DNA from: an uncultured Clostridia bacterium | GTDB lineage: Bacteria > Bacillota > Clostridia > Christensenellales > CAG-917 | Length of the DNA: 5,269 bases | Direction: 5' to 3' | NCBI GenBank assembly: GCA_947174215.1 | Contig: CAMWIB010000092.1 | Span: 1-5,269, forward strand | Shown: piece by piece, positions 1 through 5,269 of the stretch | How positions within the stretch are numbered: the stretch's first letter is position 1 | Layout: every line of letters begins with the position of its first letter | Made by a program: the position numbers and the translations under genes | Notes under the pieces: model-generated | Told to the model about the DNA's origin: nothing | Databases searched by the model: none | The model's input: only the letters and a program-made list of their open reading frames with translations

Positions 1-1
1 C

Positions 2-1156
2 AATCAAAATCAGAACCCGTCAAAGATATATATGAATGACGGAACCGAACTGCCTATCGAGATTTTGAACGGCAGACCCGGTTATATCAATTTCCTTGAC
101 GCGTTCAACAGCTGGCAACTCGTTAAGGAGTTGAAAGAGGCTACTGGACTTCCTTGCGTTACTTCCTTTAAGCACGTAAGTCCTACGTCCGCGGCAGTTG
201 GCGTAAAACTTCCCGAAAAGCTGAAAAAGGCTTGCTTCGTTGACGATATCGAGGGACTTGACGAATCTCCGCTTGCCTGCGCATACGCCCGTGCAAGAGG
301 TGCGGACAGAATGTGTTCCTTCGGCGATTGGGTTGCGCTTTCAGACAAGTGCGACGTGACCACCGCGCTTATGATAAAGAGAGAGGTTTCCGACGGCGTT
401 ATCGCTCCCGATTACGACGACGAGGCTTTGGAGATTTTGAAGTCCAAGCGCAAAGGAACTTATAACATCGTAAAGATTGACCCGAACTATGTTCCTGCCG
501 AAAAGGAAACAAAGCAGGTATATGGTATAACCTTCGAGCAGGGCAGAAACAATTTCAAGATTGGCAAAGAGCTTCTTACGAATATCGTGTCTGCAAACAA
601 GAATCTCACGCCCGAGGCGGCGCGCGACTTGATTGTTGCACTCATCACTCTCAAATATACGCAGTCCAACTCCGTATGCTATGCGGTGGACGGTCAGGCG
701 ATAGGCGTTGGCGCAGGTCAGCAATCGCGTATTCACTGCACGCGTCTTGCAGGCTCTAAGGCGGACACTTGGTTCTTGCGCCAGCACGATAAGGTTCTCA
801 ACCTGCCGTTCAAGCCCGAGCTTGGCAGAGCGGACAGAGATAACGTCGTTGACGGATACGTCAACCATAATGAAGAGGACGTTTGCGCGGACGGCATCTG
901 GCAGAGATATTTCACGGAGCAACCCAAGCCCTTCACCGACGAGGAAAAGAAGGCGTATCTTGCAACCATTGACGGCGTTGCGCTCGGTTCGGACGCGTTC
1001 TTCCCGTTCAGCGACAACATCGAGAGAGCAAAGCGTAGCGGCGTAAAGTATATCGCAGAGCCGGGCGGCTCAATCCGCGACGACCTCGTGATTGAATGCT
1101 GTGACAAGTACGATATGGTGATGGCGTTTACGGGAATGAGATTGTTCCACCATTGA
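2..1156 (+). CDS. purH: AICAR formyltransferase (PurH transformylase domain), 5' partial
   Basis: Transfers a formyl group from 10-formyl-tetrahydrofolate to AICAR, giving FAICAR, step 9 of IMP synthesis; cytosolic. The visible part is 384 residues plus a TGA stop. The ATG at 32 is not the start: the ten codons before it (NQNQNPSKIY) are open and match the family's conserved entry to this domain (NPHQ/NPNQ...RIYM), so translation begins left of the window. Seen in order: LNGRPGYINFLDA near the N-terminus; SFKHVSP, whose Lys-His pair (nt 170-175) corresponds to the catalytic Lys-His of the family; ARARGADR; REVSDGVIAP; KYTQSNSVCYA; GAGQQSRIHCTRLAG (folate/AICAR site region); SDAFFPF; PGGSIRDD; and the C-terminal RLFHH. 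From memory of the families, it resembles the ~390-residue stand-alone clostridial enzyme and the C-terminal half of human ATIC more than E. coli PurH. If stand-alone, fewer than about 12 residues are missing; a fused cyclohydrolase domain outside the window cannot be excluded. Confidence 0.95.
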   Translation, partial: NQNQNPSKIYMNDGTELPIEILNGRPGYINFLDAFNSWQLVKELKEATGLPCVTSFKHVSPTSAAVGVKLPEKLKKACFVDDIEGLDESPLACAYARARGADRMCSFGDWVALSDKCDVTTALMIKREVSDGVIAPDYDDEALEILKSKRKGTYNIVKIDPNYVPAEKETKQVYGITFEQGRNNFKIGKELLTNIVSANKNLTPEAARDLIVALITLKYTQSNSVCYAVDGQAIGVGAGQQSRIHCTRLAGSKADTWFLRQHDKVLNLPFKPELGRADRDNVVDGYVNHNEEDVCADGIWQRYFTEQPKPFTDEEKKAYLATIDGVALGSDAFFPFSDNIERAKRSGVKYIAEPGGSIRDDLVIECCDKYDMVMAFTGMRLFHH

Positions 1157-1219
1157 TGAATATATTCCGCTTTGTGCGTGATTGTTTTGAAAAATCAATA
1201 GCTTAGACCGTCTGTATGC

Positions 1220-1269
1220 AAAAACAAAAAAATGCAATTTAGGCGGTTAGATAACCGAAATGTTATGAT
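1220..1269 (+). promoter_or_regulatory. candidate internal promoter for purD-purL
   Basis: TGTTATGAT at 1261-1269 matches an extended -10 element (TGn followed by TATGAT, one base from TATAAT). Transcription would start near 1276, leaving a leader of about 27 bases that includes the purD ribosome binding site. No good -35 hexamer lies at 16-18 bp spacing (the bases there are GC-rich, around AGGCGG). However, extended -10 promoters tolerate a poor -35, and the A-tract AAAAACAAAAAAA at 1220-1232 sits about 44-56 bases before the inferred start, where UP-like elements lie. Inferred from motifs only; AT-rich gaps produce such matches by chance. Confidence 0.4.
1244..1257. repeat. perfect inverted repeat, possible operator
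   Basis: CGGTTA at 1244-1249 and TAACCG at 1252-1257 are exact reverse complements separated by GA. The short spacer makes it a poor RNA hairpin but a reasonable site for a dimeric DNA-binding protein. It lies four bases upstream of the candidate extended -10, in the spacer and -35 zone, where a bound repressor would block polymerase. The right arm continues into CCGAA, the core of PurR PurBoxes. No regulator gene is visible, so the operator role is inference. Confidence 0.35.
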
Positions 1270-1287
1270 AAATCCATATTTCATCAA

Positions 1288-1293
1288 AAGGAG
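1288..1293 (+). promoter_or_regulatory. purD ribosome binding site
   Basis: AAGGAG ends nine bases before the GTG at 1303, good spacing for initiation there. It ends only one base before an ATG at 1295, too close for that ATG to be efficient. The site therefore decides in favour of the GTG start, which is also where the family's N-terminus (MKVLVVGGGGREHA) begins. Confidence 0.85.
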
Positions 1294-1302
1294 TATGAAA
1301 AA

Positions 1303-2574
1303 GTGAAAGTTTTGGTCGTAGGCGGTGGCGGAAGAGAACACGCCATAATCAAAAAAATTAAAGAGAATAAAGCGGTTGAAAAGATATACGCGCTTCCCGG
1401 TAACGGCGGTATCGCAAAGGACGCGGAGTGCGTGAATATCGGCGCGAAGGATATTGAGAATATCGTGCGCTTTGCAGTTGAAAACTCGGTTGACTATGCG
1501 ATAGTCGCACCCGACGACCCGCTCGTACTCGGTGCGGTGGACGCGCTCGAAGCAAAGGGTATCGCATGCTTCGGTCCGCGCGCTAACTCCGCTATAATAG
1601 AGGGAAGCAAGGCGTTTGCAAAGAACCTTATGAAAAAGTATGGCATACCGACGGCGAGCTACGAAGTGTTTGACAACCTCGACTGCGCGTTGACGTATCT
1701 TGAAACCGCACCTATTCCCACCGTCATCAAGGCGGACGGACTTGCGCTTGGAAAGGGCGTCATAATTGCGAATACCCGCGAGGAAGCGGTGAGCGCAGTC
1801 AAATCTATGATGCAGGATAAGGCTTTCGGTAAGAGCGGCGACTGCGTGGTTATCGAGGAATTTATGACAGGTCCCGAGGTGTCCGTACTTGCGTTCACCG
1901 ATGGCATAACCGTCGTTCCGATGGTGTCATCTATGGACCATAAGCGCGCAGGCGACGGCGACGTCGGCTTGAATACGGGCGGTATGGGAACGGTCGCGCC
2001 AAATCCTTATTATACGGACGAGATTGCAAAGGTTTGTATGGATAAAATATTCCTTCCGACAATCAAGGCTATGAATGCGGAGGGTCGGACGTTTAAGGGC
2101 TGTCTGTACTTCGGACTTATGCTCACTCCCGACGGTCCAAAGGTTGTGGAGTATAACTGCCGCTTTGGCGACCCCGAAACGCAAGTCGTTCTTCCGCTGT
2201 TGGAGTCCGATTTGCTCACCGTTATGCAGGCGGTGACTGAGGAAAGGCTTTCAAGCGTGGAAGTGAAATTCGCAAAGGCGAATGCGTGTTGCGTTATTAT
2301 GGCATCCGATGGTTATCCGTCGCACTACGATAAGGGCTTTGAAATAAGCTATCCAAACGACTTGGAAGATAAGATATTTATTGCAGGCGCGGCAGTGAAG
2401 GACGGTGCGCTCGTTACGAACGGCGGCAGAGTGCTTGGCGTAACGGAGATAGCGGGTACGCTTAGCGAGGCAATCGAAGCGGCGTACGAGGACGTGAAGG
2501 AAATACACTTTGCAAACGCGTACTATCGCAAGGACATAGGCAAGAAGGCGCTCAGCGCTACGGAGGGTAAATAA
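1303..2574 (+). CDS. purD: phosphoribosylamine--glycine ligase (GAR synthetase)
   Basis: Joins 5-phosphoribosylamine and glycine using ATP to give GAR, step 2 of IMP synthesis; cytosolic ATP-grasp enzyme. The 423 residues match the usual length of about 420-430, and the gene is complete. The N-domain carries VVGGGGREHA (5-14) and LPGNGG (31-36). The ATP-grasp part runs from about 100: GSKAFAKNLMKKYGIP (101-116), KADGLALGKGV (143-153), VVIEEFMTGPEVSV (182-195), DHKRAGDGDVGLNTGGMG (212-229, the family signature) and EYNCRFGDPETQ (283-294, metal and ATP ligands). The C-terminal domain ends with YYRKDIGKKA (407-416). The residue 70-78 segment reads APDDPLVLG where many PurD proteins have GPEAPLV; as I recall, this is common in clostridial PurD. 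The GTG start is fixed by AAGGAG nine bases upstream and by the conserved N-terminus. It follows purH by 146 bases and overlaps purL by one base, so purD and purL are probably co-translated. No motif is missing. Confidence 0.98.
   Translation: MKVLVVGGGGREHAIIKKIKENKAVEKIYALPGNGGIAKDAECVNIGAKDIENIVRFAVENSVDYAIVAPDDPLVLGAVDALEAKGIACFGPRANSAIIEGSKAFAKNLMKKYGIPTASYEVFDNLDCALTYLETAPIPTVIKADGLALGKGVIIANTREEAVSAVKSMMQDKAFGKSGDCVVIEEFMTGPEVSVLAFTDGITVVPMVSSMDHKRAGDGDVGLNTGGMGTVAPNPYYTDEIAKVCMDKIFLPTIKAMNAEGRTFKGCLYFGLMLTPDGPKVVEYNCRFGDPETQVVLPLLESDLLTVMQAVTEERLSSVEVKFAKANACCVIMASDGYPSHYDKGFEISYPNDLEDKIFIAGAAVKDGALVTNGGRVLGVTEIAGTLSEAIEAAYEDVKEIHFANAYYRKDIGKKALSATEGK
2562..2566 (+). promoter_or_regulatory. 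purL ribosome binding site inside the end of purD
   Basis: GGAGG, formed by the last purD codons (ACG GAG GGT), lies seven bases before the purL ATG at 2574, near-ideal spacing. It supports this purL start and lets ribosomes finishing purD re-initiate on purL. Confidence 0.85.
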
Positions 2575-5269
2575 TGGTTTACAGAGTTTTCGTTGAAAAG
2601 AAAAAACAGCTTGCAAACGAGGCAAAGTCGCTTTTGAACGACGCGCGTAGCTTGCTTGGTATAAAGGAGCTTGAAGACGTCCGCGTATTCAACCGCTACG
2701 ACGCGGAGAATATCAGCGAGGAGCTTTTCGAGTATGCAAAAAAGACTGTGTTCTCCGAGCCACAGCTTGACATAATTAGCGAGGAGCTTTGCGTAGAGGG
2801 CGCAACGGTATTTGCCGTTGAGTATCTCCCCGGTCAGTTCGACCAGCGTGCGGATTCCGCCGCGCAGTGCATACAGATTATTTCGCAGGGCGACCGTCCT
2901 ACGGTGCGTACCGCAAAGGTGTATGCGCTCTACGGCAATATCAGTGGCGCACAGCTTGCAGAGATAAAGAAGTACGTCATAAACCCCGTCGAGGCGAGGG
3001 AAGCTTCTCTTGAAAAGCCGTCAACACTCAAAACGGAATATGAGATTCCAACCGAGGTGGCTACGCTTGAAGGATTTATTTCACTTGACCGTAGCGGACT
3101 TGAAAAGTTTGTTAAGGACTACGCGCTCGCTATGGATATTGACGATATCGCGTTTTGTCAGCAGTATTTCAAGTCTGAAAACCGCGAGCCTACGATTACG
3201 GAAATCAGAATGATTGACACGTACTGGTCCGACCACTGCCGTCATACGACATTCCTTACTACGATTGACAGCGTGAAGTTTGAGGACGAGCTTTTACAGA
3301 GTGCGTGGAACGATTACGTTGCAACGAGAAAGGAGCTTGGCAGAACTAAGCCAATCTGCCTTATGGATATAGCGACGCTTGCCGTCAAGTATCTCAAAAA
3401 GGAAGGAAAGCTTGAAAAGCTTGACGAGTCAGAGGAAATCAATGCGTGTACAGTCAAGATTGACGTAGACGTCGACGGCGAGAATGAGAAGTGGCTGTTG
3501 CTGTTCAAGAATGAAACGCACAATCACCCGACGGAGATAGAGCCGTTCGGCGGTGCGGCAACGTGTATAGGCGGTGCGATTCGTGACCCGCTTTCGGGAA
3601 GAGCGTACGTATACGGTGCAATGCGCGTGACGGGCGCGGCAAACCCCTTGAAGCCCGTAAGCGAAACGATAAAGGGTAAGTTGCCACAGCGTAAGATTGT
3701 GACTACGGCGGCAGCGGGATATTCCTCCTACGGCAACCAGATTGGGCTTGCGACGGGTATCGTCGATGAGATTTATCACGACGGCTATGCGGCAAAGCGT
3801 ATGGAGATAGGTGCGGTTATTGCCGCCGCTCCGCAAGAGAACGTGCGCAGAGAAAGACCTATCGCGGGCGACGTCGTGATACTTCTTGGCGGAAGTACGG
3901 GACGTGACGGTTGCGGCGGTGCGACGGGTTCAAGTAAGTCGCACACGGTTCAGTCCTTGGAAACCTGCGGTGCGGAAGTTCAAAAGGGCAACGCACCCGA
4001 GGAGAGAAAGCTCCAAAGACTTTTCCGTAATCCTACGGCGAGCAAGCTTATCAAGCGTTGTAACGACTTCGGCGCGGGTGGCGTATCCGTCGCTATCGGC
4101 GAGCTTGCGGACGGTCTTAAAATTGACCTCAACGCCGTACCGAAGAAGTATGACGGTCTTGACGGCACGGAGCTTGCAATAAGCGAGTCTCAGGAGCGTA
4201 TGGCGGTTGTCGTTGACAAAAATGATGTTGACGCATTCTTGAAGCTTGCGTCCGAAGAGAACTTGCAGGCTTGCCCCGTGGCGGTCGTTCAGGAAGAGCC
4301 TCGCCTCGTGATGAACTGGAACGGCAAGAAGATTGTTGATATAAGTCGTGACTTCCTCAATTCAAACGGCGCTGAGAAGCATATTGATATTGCTCCTGCA
4401 AAGGCTGTGTACGAACAGAAGAAGGTTGCGGGTGGTTTTGTCGAGAACCTTAAAGCGATTGCTGGCGACCTCAATATCTGCTCCAAGCGCGGACTGTCTG
4501 AAACGTTCGATTCCACGATAGGCGCGGGTACGGTGCTTATGCCGTTTGGCGGAAAGCGTCAGCGTACTCCGATTCAGGCGATGGTGCAGAAGATTTCCGT
4601 AGAGAAAAAGCATACCGACGATTGCTCGCTTATGGCGTGGGGCTACAATCCGTTTATCGCGGAAAAGAGTCCGTATCATAGCGCATATCTCGCGGTTATT
4701 GAATCCGTCAGTAAGCTCATCGCAAGCGGTGCTGAGTTCAAGGACGTATATCTCACTTTCCAAGAGTATTTCGAGCATCCGAACAAGGACGGCAAGCGTT
4801 GGGGCAAACCTCTTGCGGCGTTGCTTGGCGCATTCGAGGCGCAGAAGAATCTGGGTATCGGCGCAATCGGCGGCAAGGACTCTATGAGCGGCTCGTTTGA
4901 GAATCTTGACGTTCCGCCTACGCTCGTGTCCTTCGCGGTTACGACCGAAAAGGTGAAGAACATAGTTTCTCCCGAATTCAAGAGTGCAGGTCATCGCGTG
5001 GCTTTGATTGAACCTGAGTACGATGAAAACGGTTTGCCAAAGATTGAAAGCTTGCTTGAAGTGTACGCTAAGGTTTCAAAGCTCGTGCGTGAGGGCAAGG
5101 CGGTTGCTTGCTATACGCCCACGCTCGGCGGCATAGCGGAAGCAGTAATGAAAGCCTGTATGGGTAACGGACTCGGCTTCGAGTTTGATAACGGCTTTAA
5201 GGTACAGGAACTGTTTGAATACAAGTACGGTTCGTTTATCGTTGAGCTTACGGAAGGCAACGAGGGCAA
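2574..5269 (+). CDS. purL: phosphoribosylformylglycinamidine synthase, long clostridial type, 3' partial
   Basis: Converts FGAR, glutamine and ATP to FGAM, step 4 of IMP synthesis. The frame is open from the ATG to the window edge: 898 codons plus two bases, with no stop or frameshift seen. The start is set by GGAGG seven bases upstream and the N-terminus MVYRVFVEKK. N-terminal domain: LPGQFDQRADSAAQC (85-99), typical of the clostridial-type long PurL. Linker: DTYWSDHCRHTTF (215-227), holding the conserved DHCRH signature. First AIRS-like half: NETHNHPTEIEPFGGAATC (313-331), RDPLSGR (337-343), GGSTGRDGCGGATGSS (439-454), NDFGAGGVS (497-505) and SESQERM (537-543). Second half: TFDSTIGAGTVLMPFGG (644-660), GGKDSMSGSF (766-775) and CYTPTLGGIAEAV (846-858). 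Family members of this type run to roughly 1,240 residues, so about 350 are missing, including the class I glutaminase domain with its Cys-His-Glu triad. The length and fused layout argue against the small PurL that works with separate PurS and PurQ. Cytosolic; no membrane segments seen. Confidence 0.97.
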   Translation, partial: MVYRVFVEKKKQLANEAKSLLNDARSLLGIKELEDVRVFNRYDAENISEELFEYAKKTVFSEPQLDIISEELCVEGATVFAVEYLPGQFDQRADSAAQCIQIISQGDRPTVRTAKVYALYGNISGAQLAEIKKYVINPVEAREASLEKPSTLKTEYEIPTEVATLEGFISLDRSGLEKFVKDYALAMDIDDIAFCQQYFKSENREPTITEIRMIDTYWSDHCRHTTFLTTIDSVKFEDELLQSAWNDYVATRKELGRTKPICLMDIATLAVKYLKKEGKLEKLDESEEINACTVKIDVDVDGENEKWLLLFKNETHNHPTEIEPFGGAATCIGGAIRDPLSGRAYVYGAMRVTGAANPLKPVSETIKGKLPQRKIVTTAAAGYSSYGNQIGLATGIVDEIYHDGYAAKRMEIGAVIAAAPQENVRRERPIAGDVVILLGGSTGRDGCGGATGSSKSHTVQSLETCGAEVQKGNAPEERKLQRLFRNPTASKLIKRCNDFGAGGVSVAIGELADGLKIDLNAVPKKYDGLDGTELAISESQERMAVVVDKNDVDAFLKLASEENLQACPVAVVQEEPRLVMNWNGKKIVDISRDFLNSNGAEKHIDIAPAKAVYEQKKVAGGFVENLKAIAGDLNICSKRGLSETFDSTIGAGTVLMPFGGKRQRTPIQAMVQKISVEKKHTDDCSLMAWGYNPFIAEKSPYHSAYLAVIESVSKLIASGAEFKDVYLTFQEYFEHPNKDGKRWGKPLAALLGAFEAQKNLGIGAIGGKDSMSGSFENLDVPPTLVSFAVTTEKVKNIVSPEFKSAGHRVALIEPEYDENGLPKIESLLEVYAKVSKLVREGKAVACYTPTLGGIAEAVMKACMGNGLGFEFDNGFKVQELFEYKYGSFIVELTEGNEG

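Larger units (their letters stand above)
1157..1302 (+). other. purH-purD intergenic region, AT-rich
   Basis: This 146-base gap is the only non-coding stretch in the window and is clearly more AT-rich than the genes on either side. It has no stable GC hairpin followed by a T-run, so there is no sign of an intrinsic terminator after purH, and read-through into purD is likely. It contains an A-tract (1220-1232), a short inverted repeat (1244-1257), a candidate extended -10 (1261-1269) and the purD ribosome binding site. I do not recognise a purine, ykkC-type or other riboswitch in it. Confidence 0.8.

Noticed and set aside
32..34. ATG as the start of the AICAR formyltransferase
   Set aside because: The frame is open to the window edge, and the ten codons before the ATG match the conserved domain entry, so this Met is internal.
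341..922. 193-codon reverse-strand ORF opposite purH
   Set aside because: It lies wholly inside a well-supported gene, has no recognisable domain, and is a typical antisense shadow of biased codons.
708..1046. 112-codon forward ORF in another frame of purH
   Set aside because: Out-of-frame overlap with conserved PurH motifs; Arg/Ser/Thr-rich translation typical of a shifted frame.
733..1107. 124-codon reverse-strand ORF opposite the end of purH
   Set aside because: Antisense to conserved PurH coding sequence, low-complexity Ser/Leu-rich translation, no family resemblance.
1179..1197. TGATT...AATCA hairpin after purH as a terminator
   Set aside because: Only about five mostly A-T pairs with a mismatch above them and no following T-run; too weak for an intrinsic terminator.
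1205..1213. AGAC-C-GTCT short palindrome
   Set aside because: Four-base arms are expected by chance, and nothing places it at a promoter or terminator.
1216..1237. Two ATGCAA direct repeats flanking the A-tract
   Set aside because: A six-base, AT-rich repeat occurring only twice; chance is the simplest explanation.
1157..1302. Riboswitch in the purH-purD gap
   Set aside because: I could not find the conserved core of purine or ykkC-family riboswitches, nor a paired expression platform.
2251..2625. Reverse ORF spanning the purD-purL junction
   Set aside because: Both plus-strand genes here are certain, and the antisense translation has no recognisable features.
3886..4182. 98-codon forward ORF within purL
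   Set aside because: Shifted frame inside the GGATGSS-to-SESQERM region of PurL, where the PurL frame is unambiguous.
4362..4994. 210-codon reverse ORF opposite purL, the longest antisense ORF
   Set aside because: Fully inside PurL, whose conserved motifs (TFDSTIGAG, GGKDSMSG) lie on the plus strand; no domain is recognisable in the antisense translation.

Overview
The window is a stretch of the de novo purine (IMP) biosynthesis locus of a bacterium, most likely a member of the Clostridia (Bacillota). All three genes read on the plus strand in the order purH-type AICAR transformylase, purD, purL. Three things point to Clostridia: the transformylase resembles the stand-alone clostridial type, PurL is the long single-chain form with the clostridial-type N-terminal signature, and the ribosome binding sites are strong (AAGGAG, GGAGG). 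Base composition is moderate, with frequent GCG, GAC and AGA codons. The genus cannot be read from this sequence, and an uncultured gut lineage is only a guess.

Layout: (1) 2-1156, the AICAR formyltransferase domain of PurH, cut by the left edge; its true start lies outside, because the frame stays open and family-like upstream of the first visible ATG. (2) 1157-1302, a 146-base AT-rich gap with no convincing terminator. It holds a candidate internal promoter (A-tract, extended -10 TGTTATGAT), a perfect 6-bp inverted repeat just upstream of the -10, and the purD ribosome binding site. (3) 1303-2574, complete purD with a GTG start. (4) 2574-5269, purL, overlapping the purD stop codon by one base (TAATG) and running off the right edge after 898 codons. 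Its C-terminal glutaminase domain is not in the window.

The three enzymes carry out step 2 (PurD: phosphoribosylamine to GAR), step 4 (PurL: FGAR to FGAM) and step 9 (AICAR to FAICAR) of IMP synthesis. They form one co-directional cluster, with purD and purL almost certainly translationally coupled. An IMP cyclohydrolase for step 10 must be encoded elsewhere, either fused or just upstream of the left edge.

No mobile element, CRISPR array, RNA gene, riboswitch or unknown coding region was found. This is an ordinary core-metabolism region, and I see no sign of a previously undescribed system. The points worth a second look are the intergenic regulatory layout, the purD start region and the type of PurH and PurL present.
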